NCBI RefSeq assembly: GCF_003231275.1
Contig: NZ_QKVL01000001.1
Coordinates: 62,001-126,000 of the forward strand
Direction of reading: 5' to 3'
Source of the DNA: Pseudomonas huaxiensis
GTDB taxonomy: Bacteria; Pseudomonadota; Gammaproteobacteria; Pseudomonadales; Pseudomonadaceae
Length of the DNA stretch: 64,000 nucleotides
Positions 43,621-52,661 of the stretch are shown here, one piece after another (within the stretch, counting starts at the first letter, position 1; the number at the start of each line of letters is the position of its first letter). Made by a program: the position numbers and the translations under genes. Below the pieces are notes generated by a model. The model did not search any database, was not told the DNA's origin, and saw only the letters and a list, made by a program, of their open reading frames with translations.

Positions 43621-44256
43621 ATGTTGACCATCGCGCTGTCCAAGGGCCGCATTCTCGACGACACCCTGCCGCTGCTGGCGGAAGCGGGCATCGTCCCGAC
43701 CGAGAATCCGGATAAAAGCCGCAAACTGATCATCCCCACGACCCAGGACGATGTACGCCTGCTGATCGTGCGGGCCACCGACGTGCCGACCTATGTCGAG
43801 CATGGTGCCGCCGATCTGGGTGTGGCCGGCAAGGACGTGCTGATGGAATACGGCGGCCAGGGCATGTATGAGCCGCTGGACCTGAAGATCGCCTGCTGCA
43901 AGCTGATGACCGCGGGTGCCATCGGCGCGCCGGAGCCGAAAGGCCGCCTGCGCGTGGCGACCAAGTTCGTCAACGTTGCCAAGCGCTACTACGCCGAACA
44001 GGGCCGTCAGGTTGACATCATCAAGCTGTACGGCTCGATGGAGCTGGCACCGCTGGTCAACCTCGCCGACAAGATCATCGACGTGGTCGACACCGGCAAC
44101 ACCCTGCGCGCCAACGGCCTGGAGCCCCAGGACGTCATCGCTACCATCAGCTCCCGCCTGGTGGTCAACAAAGCATCCATGAAGATGCAGCACGCCCGTA
44201 TCCAGAGCCTGATCGACACCCTGCGTCAGGCGGTGGAATCGCGACACCGCGACTGA
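43621..44256 (+). CDS. hisG: ATP phosphoribosyltransferase, short-form HisG
   Basis: A 211-aa catalytic subunit for the first step of histidine synthesis. It starts [19 protein letters not shown] and has the PRPP motif [18 protein letters not shown] stretch ([15 protein letters not shown]). The length marks the short form, which lacks the C-terminal histidine-binding domain and needs HisZ as regulatory partner. No hisZ is present in this window. It is followed by hisD after 125 bp. Confidence 0.96.
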   Translation: MLTIALSKGRILDDTLPLLAEAGIVPTENPDKSRKLIIPTTQDDVRLLIVRATDVPTYVEHGAADLGVAGKDVLMEYGGQGMYEPLDLKIACCKLMTAGAIGAPEPKGRLRVATKFVNVAKRYYAEQGRQVDIIKLYGSMELAPLVNLADKIIDVVDTGNTLRANGLEPQDVIATISSRLVVNKASMKMQHARIQSLIDTLRQAVESRHRD

Positions 44257-44263
44257 CCTCTGC

Positions 44264-44282
44264 GCGCGACGTTCGGTCGCGC
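44264..44282 (+). other. Hairpin in the hisG-hisD gap
   Basis: GCGCGAC-GTTCG-GTCGCGC, a 7-bp stem 8 bp past the hisG stop. There is no T-run. Confidence 0.4.
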
Positions 44283-44381
44283 CCGTCTATCCGCGTCATA
44301 GCCAATTATCTCGGGTGCCCGCGCGTATGGACTGGTAGCTTAAGGGCGCCTGAGCATTCGCCAATTACCGAGGCCTTAGCT

Positions 44382-45707
44382 ATGACCACGTCCACTGCAA
44401 TTCGCCGACTCAATGCCGCTGACCCGGATTTCGCCCGACATCTGGATCATCTGCTGAGCTGGGAAAGCGTGTCCGACGACGCGGTCAACCAGCGGGTCCT
44501 CGACATCATCAAGGCCGTGCGCGAGCGCGGCGATGCGGCGCTGGTGGAGTTCACCCAGCGTTTCGACGGCGTCGACGCCAAATCCATCGATGACCTGATT
44601 CTCGGCCGCGAGCGCCTGGAACTGGCCCTGACCCGGATTACCCCGGAGCAGCGCCAGGCCCTGGAAAAGGCCGCTGAGCGCGTGCGTATCTACCACGAGC
44701 GGCAGAAGCAGGACTCCTGGATCTACACCGAAGCCGACGGTACCGTCCTCGGCCAGAAAGTCACCCCTCTGGACCGTGCTGGCCTGTACGTACCGGGCGG
44801 CAAGGCATCGTACCCGTCGTCGGTATTGATGAACGCCATTCCGGCCAAGGTTGCCGGCGTCAAGGAAGTGGTGATGGTGGTGCCAACCCCGCGTGGCGAG
44901 ATCAATGAGCTGGTGCTGGCGGCGGCGTGTATCGCCGGCGTCGACCGGGTCTTTACCATCGGCGGCGCCCAGGCGGTCGCGGCCCTGGCTTACGGCACCG
45001 AGAGCGTGCCGCAGGTGGACAAGGTGGTCGGCCCGGGCAACATCTACGTTGCCACCGCCAAGCGCCATGTATTCGGCCAGGTGGGCATCGACATGATCGC
45101 CGGCCCTTCGGAAATCCTCGTGGTCTGCGACGGCCAGACCGATCCGGACTGGATCGCCATGGACCTGTTCTCCCAGGCCGAGCACGACGAGGACGCCCAG
45201 TCGATCCTGGTCAGCCCGGATGCCGGGTTCCTCGACCGTGTCGCCGCCAGCATCGACAAGCTGCTGCCGACCATGGACCGTGCCGAGATCATCCGTACCT
45301 CGATCAACGGCCGTGGCGCGCTTATCCATGTCCGTGACATGGAGCAGGCGATCGAAGTCGCCAACCGTATCGCTCCGGAACACCTGGAGTTGTCGGTCGC
45401 CGATCCACAAGCCTGGCTGCCGCAGATTCGCCACGCCGGCGCGATCTTCATGGGCCGCCACACCAGCGAAGCGCTGGGCGACTACTGCGCCGGGCCGAAC
45501 CACGTGCTGCCGACCTCCGGCACCGCGCGTTTCTCCTCGCCGCTGGGGGTGTATGACTTCCAGAAGCGCTCGTCGATCATCTTCTGCTCCGAACAGGGTG
45601 CTTCCGAACTGGGCAAGACCGCGTCGGTCCTGGCCCGCGGAGAATCCCTCAGCGCCCACGCGCGCAGTGCCGAATACCGCATCCTTGCCGACCAAGAGGG
45701 CAACTGA
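44382..45707 (+). CDS. hisD: Histidinol dehydrogenase
   Basis: A 441-aa zinc and NAD-dependent enzyme for the last two oxidations to histidine. The core has [20 protein letters not shown] and the signature [20 protein letters not shown], plus the zinc-site region [13 protein letters not shown] and the C-terminal [14 protein letters not shown]. Full length for the family. It ends 2 bp before hisC, so the two are co-translated. Confidence 0.97.
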   Translation: MTTSTAIRRLNAADPDFARHLDHLLSWESVSDDAVNQRVLDIIKAVRERGDAALVEFTQRFDGVDAKSIDDLILGRERLELALTRITPEQRQALEKAAERVRIYHERQKQDSWIYTEADGTVLGQKVTPLDRAGLYVPGGKASYPSSVLMNAIPAKVAGVKEVVMVVPTPRGEINELVLAAACIAGVDRVFTIGGAQAVAALAYGTESVPQVDKVVGPGNIYVATAKRHVFGQVGIDMIAGPSEILVVCDGQTDPDWIAMDLFSQAEHDEDAQSILVSPDAGFLDRVAASIDKLLPTMDRAEIIRTSINGRGALIHVRDMEQAIEVANRIAPEHLELSVADPQAWLPQIRHAGAIFMGRHTSEALGDYCAGPNHVLPTSGTARFSSPLGVYDFQKRSSIIFCSEQGASELGKTASVLARGESLSAHARSAEYRILADQEGN

Positions 45708-45709
45708 AC

Positions 45710-46756
45710 ATGAGTAAATTCTGGAGCCCCTTCGTCAAGGACCTGGTGCCTTACGTCCCGGGTGAGCAGCCGAAGCTGACCAAACTGGTCAAGCTCAACA
45801 CCAACGAAAACCCCTATGGCCCGTCGCCGAAGGCGCTAGACGCCATGCGCGCCGAGCTGAACGACAACCTGCGCCTGTACCCGGACCCGAACAGCGACCT
45901 GCTCAAGCAGGCCGTTGCCCGTTACTACGACGTGCAGCCCAGCCAGGTGTTTCTCGGCAACGGCTCGGACGAAGTGCTCGCGCACATTTTCCACGGCCTG
46001 TTCCAGCACGACGCGCCGTTGCTGTTCCCGGATATCAGCTACAGCTTCTATCCAGTCTACTGCGGCCTGTACGGCATTCCCTTCGAGCCAGTGGCGCTGG
46101 ACGAGCAGTTCCAGATCCGCGTCGCGGACTACCGCAAGCCCAATGCCGGGATCATCTTCCCCAACCCCAATGCGCCGACCGGCTGCCTGCTGGCGCTGGA
46201 CGCCATCGAGCAACTGCTCAAAGCCAACACCGAGTCGGTGGTGGTGGTGGATGAGGCTTACATCGACTTCGGCGGCGAGACCGCCATCAGCCTGGTGGAT
46301 CGCTACCCGAACCTGCTGGTGACCCAGACCCTGTCCAAATCGCGCTCCCTGGCGGGGCTGCGGGTCGGCCTGGCGGTGGGCCATCCGGACCTGATCGAGG
46401 CGTTGGAGCGGATCAAGAACAGCTTCAACTCCTACCCGCTGGATCGCCTGGCCATCGTTGGCGCGGCGGCCGCTTTCGACGACCGCGAGTATTTCGAAGA
46501 AACCTGCAACAAGGTCATCGCCAGCCGCGAGAAGCTGGTGAGCGAACTGACTGCCCGTGGTTTCGACGTGCTGCCGTCGGCGGCCAACTTCATCTTCACT
46601 CGCCATCCGCAGCAGGATGCCGGTGAACTGGCGGGCAAACTGCGGGAGCAAGGGGTGATCGTGCGTCACTTCAAGCTGCCGCGGATCAGCCAGTTCCTGC
46701 GTATCACCATCGGTACCGAAGAGCAGAATCAGGCGTTGCTTGACGCTTTGAACTGA
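45710..46756 (+). CDS. hisC: Histidinol-phosphate aminotransferase
   Basis: A 348-aa PLP-dependent class II aminotransferase converting imidazole-acetol phosphate to histidinol phosphate. The PLP lysine is in [16 protein letters not shown] (near residue 212), preceded by [13 protein letters not shown] and NPNAPTG. In Pseudomonas a second HisC copy often exists in the aromatic pathway; this is the one linked to hisGD. A REP palindrome follows. The next gene differs from the P. aeruginosa order, in which algW comes next. Confidence 0.96.
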   Translation: MSKFWSPFVKDLVPYVPGEQPKLTKLVKLNTNENPYGPSPKALDAMRAELNDNLRLYPDPNSDLLKQAVARYYDVQPSQVFLGNGSDEVLAHIFHGLFQHDAPLLFPDISYSFYPVYCGLYGIPFEPVALDEQFQIRVADYRKPNAGIIFPNPNAPTGCLLALDAIEQLLKANTESVVVVDEAYIDFGGETAISLVDRYPNLLVTQTLSKSRSLAGLRVGLAVGHPDLIEALERIKNSFNSYPLDRLAIVGAAAAFDDREYFEETCNKVIASREKLVSELTARGFDVLPSAANFIFTRHPQQDAGELAGKLREQGVIVRHFKLPRISQFLRITIGTEEQNQALLDALN

Positions 46757-46778
46757 TCTGGTGGCCGCATCGCGAGCA

Positions 46779-46821
46779 AGCTCGCTCCTACAGAGATGAT
46801 GGAACTCTGTAGGAGCGAGCT
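46779..46821. repeat. REP-type extragenic palindrome after hisC
   Basis: A 17-bp perfect inverted repeat, 46779-46795 (AGCTCGCTCCTACAGAG) against 46805-46821. It belongs to the same family as 3671-3711. Confidence 0.8.
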
Positions 46822-46932
46822 CGTCGGGGCGCCGAACCGTCGCGATGCCTCATCCCCGTTTGCTTTCCACTGAAACAACCCGTTACTCTTGCCTTCCTTA
46901 AATTCATCCGATGATTGGACGTAAGCCCTTTT

Positions 46933-47583
46933 ATGACCCAGCTCATCAAGCGTTCCCTCGTCGAACAAGCTGTCGAACAACTCCGCCAGCGCATCACCAG
47001 CGGCGCCTGGTCGGTTGGCCAGCGCCTGCCGACCGAGCCTGAACTGGCCGCCGACCTCGGCATAAGCCGCAACACCGTGCGCGAAGCTGTACGCGTGTTG
47101 GCCTTCAGCGGATTGGTGGAAGTGCGCCAGGGTGACGGCAGTTATCTGAAGACCGCCTCGGACCCGCTTCCGGCGGTGCAGGCGTTGTCCAGTTGCAGCC
47201 TGGAGCATGCGCGGGAGGCGCGGCACCTGCTGGAAGCCGAAGCGATCGGCCTCGCGGCACTTCGGCGCACCGAGCAAGACCTGGTCGGCCTGCATGAAGC
47301 CCTGCGCGCCAGCGGCAATCACTTCCACGGTGATCTGGGCGATTACATCTGTTGCGATCTGGCCTTCCACCAGCGTCTGGTGGATGCCGCGCACAACCCG
47401 GCGTTAAGCGAGTTGTATCGCTACTTCTCCAGCGTGGTGGCGATGAAGCTGGAACACAGCATGAGCAGGTCGCCGCGCAATCAGGCGGTGTTCGATCTGC
47501 ATGAAGCGATTCTCGACGCCGTCGAACGACAAGATCCGGAGCGGGCCAAGGCCCTGAGCCGGACACTGATCAATGAACCCTGA
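46933..47583 (+). CDS. FadR-type (GntR/FCD) transcriptional regulator
   Basis: A 216-aa regulator. The N-terminal winged helix spans residues 8-70 (GAWSVGQRLPTEPELAADLG and ISRNTVREAVRVLAFSGLVE). An FCD all-helical effector domain follows, with the metal-ligand pattern FHQRLVDAAHNP near residues 140-150 and a late ESMSRSP-like LEHSMSRSPRN. Such proteins usually bind small carboxylates or sugar acids. It overlaps the start of the MFS transporter gene by 11 bp, so it probably regulates that transporter and answers to its substrate. The start at MTQLIKRSLVE is preferred over a TTG six codons earlier. Confidence 0.9.
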   Translation: MTQLIKRSLVEQAVEQLRQRITSGAWSVGQRLPTEPELAADLGISRNTVREAVRVLAFSGLVEVRQGDGSYLKTASDPLPAVQALSSCSLEHAREARHLLEAEAIGLAALRRTEQDLVGLHEALRASGNHFHGDLGDYICCDLAFHQRLVDAAHNPALSELYRYFSSVVAMKLEHSMSRSPRNQAVFDLHEAILDAVERQDPERAKALSRTLINEP

Positions 47584-48871
47584 CTTCGAGACTGCCATGG
47601 GCCAAGACCTTTCCCACAAGCCCGCGCCCCAGGGGCCGGTGCTTGATGACCTTTTGATTGATGCCGAAGCCGACGACGATCTCCAGCCGCCCGTGCGCTT
47701 GCCAAAGCCGTGGCTGTTGCTGCTGGGTCTGGTGCTGGTGGCGTTGAACCTGCGTCCGGCGCTGTCGAGCATGTCGCCGTTGCTCGGGAATGTTTCCGCC
47801 AGCCTCGGCCTCAGTGGTTCCCAGGCCGGCCTGCTGACGACCCTGCCGGTGCTCTGCCTGGGCCTGTTCGCGCCGTTGGCGCCGGTCCTGGCGCGGCGTT
47901 TTGGCAGCGAGCGGGTGGTCCTGTTCATCCTGCTCTGCCTGGCGGGCGGCATTGCCTTGCGCAGCAGCTTCGGCAGCATCGGGCTGTTCGGTGGCAGCCT
48001 GATTGCCGGGGCCAGTATCGGGGTGATCGGCGTGCTGCTGCCGGGCATCGTCAAGCGCGACTTTCCGGCCCATGCCGGGACGCTGATGGGCGTCTACACC
48101 ATGGCCCTGTGCCTGGGCGCGGCGCTGGCGGCCGGGGCCACGGTGCCTTTGAGTCATTACTTCGGCGACAACTGGACTCTGGGCCTGGGCTTCTGGCTGG
48201 TGCCTGCGGTGGTAGCCGCACTGTTCTGGTTGCCCCAGGCGCGCCAGGGGCATGGCGTACATCATGTGGCCTATCGCGTGCGCGGCTTGTGGCGCGATCC
48301 GCTGGCCTGGCAGGTGACCCTGTATATGGGCCTGCAATCGTCGCTGGCCTATATCGTCTTCGGCTGGCTGCCATCGATCCTCATTGGCCGCGGCCTCAGC
48401 CCGACTGAGGCGGGGCTGGTGCTGTCCGGCTCGGTGATCGTGCAACTGGTCAGTGCCCTGACCGCGCCGATGCTGGCAACCCGCGGCAAGGACCAGCGCC
48501 CGGCGATCGTCGTGGTGATGGCGCTGACCCTGGCCGGTCTGTTCGGCTGCCTGTATGCGCCTCTTGGCGGGTTATGGGGCTGGGCGGTGGTGCTCGGGAT
48601 TGGCCAGGGCGGCACCTTCGCCCTGGCGCTGACGCTTATCGTGCTGCGCTCGCGGGATGCCCATGTCGCCGCCAACCTGTCGAGCATGAGCCAGGGCGTG
48701 GGTTACACCCTGGCCTCGGCGGGGCCCTTCGCGGTCGGGCTGGTGCATGACCTGACCGGCGGCTGGGCCGCGGTAGGCTGGATCTTCGCGGTGCTGGGCG
48801 GTGGAGCGATCCTCTTCGGCCTCAAGGCGGGCCGCGCGTTGCACGTGCGGGCTATCAGCGAGCGGATCTGA
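47573..48871 (+). CDS. MFS transporter, CynX/NimT family
   Basis: A 432-aa membrane protein with twelve predicted helices after a hydrophilic 45-residue N-terminus. The first helix region LLLLGLVLVALNLRPALSSM matches the CynX/NimT/YeaN group, with conserved RP before the first loop. E. coli members are linked to cyanate (CynX) and nitroimidazole (NimT). The substrate here is unknown and may be the ligand of the overlapping FadR-type regulator. Two starts are possible, ATG 47573 or 47597 (MGQDLSHK). Confidence 0.88.
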   Translation: MNPDFETAMGQDLSHKPAPQGPVLDDLLIDAEADDDLQPPVRLPKPWLLLLGLVLVALNLRPALSSMSPLLGNVSASLGLSGSQAGLLTTLPVLCLGLFAPLAPVLARRFGSERVVLFILLCLAGGIALRSSFGSIGLFGGSLIAGASIGVIGVLLPGIVKRDFPAHAGTLMGVYTMALCLGAALAAGATVPLSHYFGDNWTLGLGFWLVPAVVAALFWLPQARQGHGVHHVAYRVRGLWRDPLAWQVTLYMGLQSSLAYIVFGWLPSILIGRGLSPTEAGLVLSGSVIVQLVSALTAPMLATRGKDQRPAIVVVMALTLAGLFGCLYAPLGGLWGWAVVLGIGQGGTFALALTLIVLRSRDAHVAANLSSMSQGVGYTLASAGPFAVGLVHDLTGGWAAVGWIFAVLGGGAILFGLKAGRALHVRAISERI

Positions 48872-48873
48872 CC

Positions 48874-48900
48874 CATCAAGGATTGCAGTCAGCCTTGATG
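48874..48900. terminator. Hairpin at convergent gene ends
   Basis: CATCAAGG and CCTTGATG pair across the last codons of the minus-strand gene, 3 bp after the MFS stop. There is no T-run. Confidence 0.4.
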
Positions 48901-50204
48901 GCCGCTGCGTGGTTCACATTGGGCCGTGAGGGCTCGATATACCACTCCGACTTCTTTGGATACTTGACCAGCAGGCACACCAGTTGGCGGCGCATGCTGC
49001 CGACCTGCCGTTCGTTGTCGCGCCACTCGGGGTCATTGCCGTTGCGGGCGAGCAGTTCCTGATACAGGGCTTCGGTTTCATTTTCGCCGATGGTGCGGCC
49101 ATGGGCCGTCGGAATGACCTTCAGCGACCATTCCAGCTTTTTGGTGGTGGCGTTGGTGTAGCTGCTCCATTCGCTTGACTCGATGTATTTGCCGGGCGTG
49201 TTGGCAGGCACCGTCTGCTGGGCAATGGCCTGATCGCTCTCGACATAGGCGAAGCGCGCGGTGGCGGGCTTGGTGAAGTCGACGCGCACAATGGGCACGA
49301 TGAAACCCGCCGCGGCCAGTTTTTTCTGGAAGTTGCGGGCGCTGGTGAGACCGTCCTCGGGCTTTTGCGGCTTGGTGTCACCGTAGGTGGAGTAGTTGAA
49401 GTTGCTGTTCGGATTGTAGACGAAGGCGTCGATGTACTTCTTCGTGTCGGAACCATCCGAGGTCTCGGAGGCGTTGCGCATCATGAACTCGTTGGTAAGC
49501 GTGCGTACGGCAAGGGGCGCGGTGTTGTTGGCTTTCGCCCGGGACTCATGGATCCGGATCATTTCGTCCCACTGCGCCGGGTCGTCGGCGTTGAACGAGC
49601 ACTGGACGCGCTGGACCGTCGTATTGCCGTAGGCTTTCTGCCATTCGGTCAGACTTTTCACACCTTTTTCGGGACACGTTCCGTAGGCGGTCGTGGCATT
49701 CAGGTTGGCAGTCCCGACCTGGCCGGCAGTGGCGGGTTGTCCCTTGCCGTAATCGCCGCAGCCATGCCATTTGCGATCCGGCCCGGTGCCGGCATCGAAC
49801 GGGTAGATGCAGACGAATCCTTCCTGCTTGACCGGCGCGGCTAACCGCTCGGCATCCACCGGGTTGCGGATGATCATCCCGGCAGGATGGACGAGGGTGT
49901 TGATGCTCAGGTCGCTACGCAGCCAGGTCCAGGAGGTGGCGCCGGTCTTGACGGCGTAGGGGCTGTAGTCCCAGGGATTGAATGGCCCGTCGTTGACCAT
50001 CCGCAAGGTCACGCCGCTGCAGTAGTAGTGGCCGCGTGGTGCGCCGCTGCCGACTTCCTTGCAGGCGTTGTCCAGCGTGTTGTAGTTGCGGTTGATCCGC
50101 TCCACGGTGGCCTGGGCGGACCGTTGCGGATCAGTCTCCTGCGCCTGTACCCACAGGCTGGCGCCCAAGGTCGAGAGTACGAACAGAATGCTGCGGGTAA
50201 GCAT
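48876..50204 (-). CDS. Secreted DUF2599-type protein, halovibrin-like, paralog 1
   Basis: A 442-aa exported protein with a signal peptide ending LWVQA before QETDPQ. It shares its layout with two other genes here (50896, 52662): RYN-like segment (ERINRNYN), a CSGV motif (YYCSGVTLRM), a YLR/D-like stretch (WTWLRSDLSI), FxCIYPFDAGTG then HGCGDYG, and a C-terminal domain at residues 340-442 (YIESSEW, SMRRQLVCLL, WYIEPSRP, ADCNP) that I recognise as DUF2599-like. Proteins of this kind are annotated halovibrin in Pseudomonas; Vibrio HvnA/HvnB are secreted NAD glycohydrolases. Whether this one acts on NAD is unproven. It is the most diverged of the three. ATG 50204 follows AGAGGGAC. Confidence 0.8.
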   Translation of the reverse strand: MLTRSILFVLSTLGASLWVQAQETDPQRSAQATVERINRNYNTLDNACKEVGSGAPRGHYYCSGVTLRMVNDGPFNPWDYSPYAVKTGATSWTWLRSDLSINTLVHPAGMIIRNPVDAERLAAPVKQEGFVCIYPFDAGTGPDRKWHGCGDYGKGQPATAGQVGTANLNATTAYGTCPEKGVKSLTEWQKAYGNTTVQRVQCSFNADDPAQWDEMIRIHESRAKANNTAPLAVRTLTNEFMMRNASETSDGSDTKKYIDAFVYNPNSNFNYSTYGDTKPQKPEDGLTSARNFQKKLAAAGFIVPIVRVDFTKPATARFAYVESDQAIAQQTVPANTPGKYIESSEWSSYTNATTKKLEWSLKVIPTAHGRTIGENETEALYQELLARNGNDPEWRDNERQVGSMRRQLVCLLVKYPKKSEWYIEPSRPNVNHAAAIKADCNP

Positions 50205-50267
50205 GGGCAAGTCCCTCTTTCGCAGGCCTTTGACTGGGTGATCCGGTCATTGCGGAAAGGCTGGCTG

Positions 50268-50313
50268 AGGATAGGAGGCGGGACGTTTCGGCGACTACTG
50301 ACAGAAATATCAG
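50268..50313 (-). promoter_or_regulatory. LuxR-type box and -10 upstream of paralog 1
   Basis: The palindrome CTG-N10-CAG lies at 50298-50313, inside the conserved element GAACTGATATTTCTGTCAGT read toward the gene. Exactly 24 nt further is TATCCT (50273-50268), a -10-like hexamer. The box lies 93 bp before the start codon. Its centre would fall near -44, where LuxR-type activators bind at class II promoters. The regulator is unknown. Confidence 0.6.
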
Positions 50314-50431
50314 TTCTGACGAGTGGTTGTAGCGTGCGCCCGAGGGACAGGCATTCACCCGGTCAATGCTGCTGGCCTGACGCCAGCAATCGGTCTATGG
50401 TGCAACGCTGATCTTTGCGGAGACGGCCGTC

Positions 50432-50899
50432 ATGAGCGACGCCAACAGTGAGCTGATTACCCGTTTTTACCAGGCCTTCCAGCGCCTGGATGCCGAGGCC
50501 ATGGTTGCCTGCTACAGCGACGATATCGTGTTCAGCGACCCGGCCTTCGGCACACTGCGTGGCCGGGATGCCGGTGACATGTGGCGGATGCTCACCACCC
50601 GGGCCAAGGATTTTTCCCTGACCTTCGATAATGTGTGCGCCGATGAGCGGGGGGGCTCCGCCCATTGGGTCGCCACTTACCTGTTCAGCCAGACCGGTCG
50701 CATCGTGGTCAACGACATCCACGCCAGTTTCGTCATTCGCGACGGCAAGATCTGTCAGCACCATGATGTCTTCGATTTCTGGCGCTGGTCTCGCCAGGCA
50801 CTGGGCACACCGGGTGTGCTATTGGGCTGGACGCCGTTCCTGCGCAACAAGGTTCACCAGCAGGCGCTCAAGGGCCTGAAGGCATTCCAGCGCGGTTAG
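50432..50899 (+). CDS. NTF2-like (SnoaL-type) protein
   Basis: A 155-aa single-domain protein of the NTF2-like/SnoaL superfamily. The start reads ITRFYQAFQRLDAEAMVACY, followed by the strand pair DDIVFSDPAFGTLRGRD and later HASFVIRDGKICQHHDVFDF. Such proteins are small-molecule isomerases or binding proteins; no substrate can be named. It is divergent from paralog 1, with the LuxR-type box between them, and its stop codon overlaps that of the convergent paralog 2 by four bases. The ribosome binding site is CGGAGACGG. Confidence 0.85.
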   Translation: MSDANSELITRFYQAFQRLDAEAMVACYSDDIVFSDPAFGTLRGRDAGDMWRMLTTRAKDFSLTFDNVCADERGGSAHWVATYLFSQTGRIVVNDIHASFVIRDGKICQHHDVFDFWRWSRQALGTPGVLLGWTPFLRNKVHQQALKGLKAFQRG

Positions 50900-52152
50900 A
50901 AATCGCAGTTTTTACTGACGGCGGCGGCATGATCGACAGCGCGCCGTGACGGCTCCAGGGTCCACAGTGGCGCATCACGGTGCAGTTGCAGGTGGCAGAC
51001 CAACTGCCGACGCATGCTGGCAACGTTCTGATCGGGATTGACGGTGTTGTCTTTCCACTGCGAGTCCTTGAGGTGCCGGTTCATCAGTTCCTTGTAGAAC
51101 GCGTCGGTTTGATTTTCCCGTGCCTGGCGCCCGCAAGGCGTCGGTGTGATTTCCAGCCGCCATACGTAGGTGCTGAATCCGGGTTCCATCTCGTATGCCC
51201 AGCGACTGCTCTGGATATAAGACGAGCAAGTCGCTGCGCTCGCTGCCGCGCCGGCCGCTGTCTGGCCTGGCTCCGCCGGGCTTGCGGCAAGCACCAGTTG
51301 ATCCTCGGCTTTGTAGATGAACTCGGCGCTACCGCTTTGTTCCGGCGGTAGACGTAGATGGATGATCGGTAGTTCCTGGCCCGTTGCTTCAAACCATTGC
51401 TGTTGGTAAAGGCGTGCGCCTGCCAGGCCGGCCGGCTCGGTATAGAAGGCCGCCAGCAGTGATGGCGAACGTGGTGGCTCCACCTTCCAGTTGGCGATGC
51501 GCAGTTCGTTCTGAGTATTGGTTTTTTCAGTGATTCTGCCCATTGCCTGGATACCCGCGTAGAACGCCTGGCCGGCTCCGGCGTTGCGCTGTCCGTTCAG
51601 GTCAAAGGCGCATTGTGCCGAGTGATCGGACTGCTTGCGCCGATACTGCGCATCCCACTGTTCAACGTTGACTACCCCTTCGTTTTGGCACCAGCTTTCG
51701 CGATTGCTCGTCAGGCTTGAATCACCACATCCCTTGTCGACGCGGTACTCGGTAGCTGCATCGATTGGAAAGAAACAGAGGTAGGTCAGGTCTTCATGTG
51801 CGTTGGGATTGAGTTGTGCGTTGTCGAGAATCACACCGCTTGTGTAGTTGTATGCGAGCTTTGGAAAGTTGGCGTCACGTCGCAAGTAGGATGCGGAGAT
51901 CGCACCGCTTTTGATACTTGCCGGGCTGGGTTCGTAAAACTTGTAGTTCTTTGAAGGAAACAGCCCACGCACAATCAGCCCGGAGCAGAGCAACGCCGGT
52001 TGAGAGGGGTTGTTATTGCAGTAGCTCACGGTGTTGTTGTAGCGCTCCTGCAGTGCTTTCGTCGGGTCGCTCGGAGCGGCCTGGACAATGCAGGCACTGA
52101 TCAGCGTAAGTAGGCCTGTGACAGGGAGCAGGGACCGTCTGTATGCGACCAT
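50896..52152 (-). CDS. Secreted DUF2599-type protein, halovibrin-like, paralog 2
   Basis: A 418-aa exported protein. The hydrophobic leader LLPVTGLLTLISACIVQA contains ISAC, a possible lipobox, as well as a VQA/AP signal-peptidase I site, so it is either a lipoprotein or freely secreted. Shared motifs: ERYNNTVSYC, LLCSGLIVRG, SASYLRRDANF, YNYTSGVILDN, LCFFPIDAATEYR with GCGDS, QCAFD, NELRIANW, and a C-terminal DUF2599-like domain at residues 312-418 (YIQSSRW, WRLEITPTPCGR, NVASMRRQLVCHL, WTLEPSRR). About ten cysteines suggest disulfides. Its ligand is unknown. The C-terminal Trp/LEPSR pattern is nearly the same in all three paralogs. Confidence 0.8.
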   Translation of the reverse strand: MVAYRRSLLPVTGLLTLISACIVQAAPSDPTKALQERYNNTVSYCNNNPSQPALLCSGLIVRGLFPSKNYKFYEPSPASIKSGAISASYLRRDANFPKLAYNYTSGVILDNAQLNPNAHEDLTYLCFFPIDAATEYRVDKGCGDSSLTSNRESWCQNEGVVNVEQWDAQYRRKQSDHSAQCAFDLNGQRNAGAGQAFYAGIQAMGRITEKTNTQNELRIANWKVEPPRSPSLLAAFYTEPAGLAGARLYQQQWFEATGQELPIIHLRLPPEQSGSAEFIYKAEDQLVLAASPAEPGQTAAGAAASAATCSSYIQSSRWAYEMEPGFSTYVWRLEITPTPCGRQARENQTDAFYKELMNRHLKDSQWKDNTVNPDQNVASMRRQLVCHLQLHRDAPLWTLEPSRRAVDHAAAVSKNCDF

Positions 52153-52206
52153 GTGGGGACCTCCGAGGACTCCAGATAAAAACGTCTGAGCAATAGCGTT
52201 GCGAAG

Positions 52207-52252
52207 AACATAGGGCGGTGGCGGTGCAGATGACTACTGACAGAAATATCAG
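52207..52252 (-). promoter_or_regulatory. LuxR-type box and -10 upstream of paralog 2
   Basis: CTG-N10-CAG is at 52237-52252, with 24 nt to the hexamer TATGTT (52212-52207). The box lies 84 bp before the start codon. The 16 bases are identical to those upstream of paralog 1. Confidence 0.6.
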
Positions 52253-52354
52253 TTCGGATAAGCGGTACTGACGCCATCTCATGGCTGCTGGGTGTTTCAG
52301 GCTGCGGCTGCGGGTATTAAGCTGGCGGCTTTTCCACTCCAGACCCGACAACCT

Positions 52355-52645
52355 GTGACCGAACACGCCACCGCGACACCTGACAAGCCTTGGTACGTCT
52401 ACCTGGTGCGGGCTGCCAATGGCTCGTTGTACTGCGGCATCAGCGACAACCCCGAACGCCGTTTCGCCGCGCACCAACAGGGACGTGGTGCCCGCTACTT
52501 CAGCACCAGCCCGGCAGTGGCGCTGGTGTACGTCGAGGCCTGGCCGGACAAGTCCCAGGCGCTGCGCCACGAGCGGTTGATCAAAGCGTTGAGGAAGAGC
52601 GCAAAGGAAGCACTGGTGGCTTCCTTTGCGGCGCAGGGTATTTAA
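52355..52645 (+). CDS. GIY-YIG domain protein (UPF0213/YhbQ-like)
   Basis: A 96-aa small GIY-YIG nuclease-fold protein. The paired motif is [18 protein letters not shown], followed by [20 protein letters not shown] with the conserved Arg, and [19 protein letters not shown] with the catalytic-type Glu. E. coli YhbQ is related and has been tied to DNA damage. The start is taken as GTG 52355 ([11 protein letters not shown]), since the upstream extension from 52292 overlaps the promoter region of paralog 2. It lies divergent from paralog 2 and convergent with paralog 3. Its association with the island may be incidental. Confidence 0.8.
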   Translation: MTEHATATPDKPWYVYLVRAANGSLYCGISDNPERRFAAHQQGRGARYFSTSPAVALVYVEAWPDKSQALRHERLIKALRKSAKEALVASFAAQGI

Positions 52646-52661
52646 ATGGCGAGCGACGCCT

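Noticed and set aside
52292..52354. Longer GIY-YIG protein starting at 52292
   Set aside because: The extension is not typical of the family and runs close to the promoter element of paralog 2; GTG 52355 gives the usual length.
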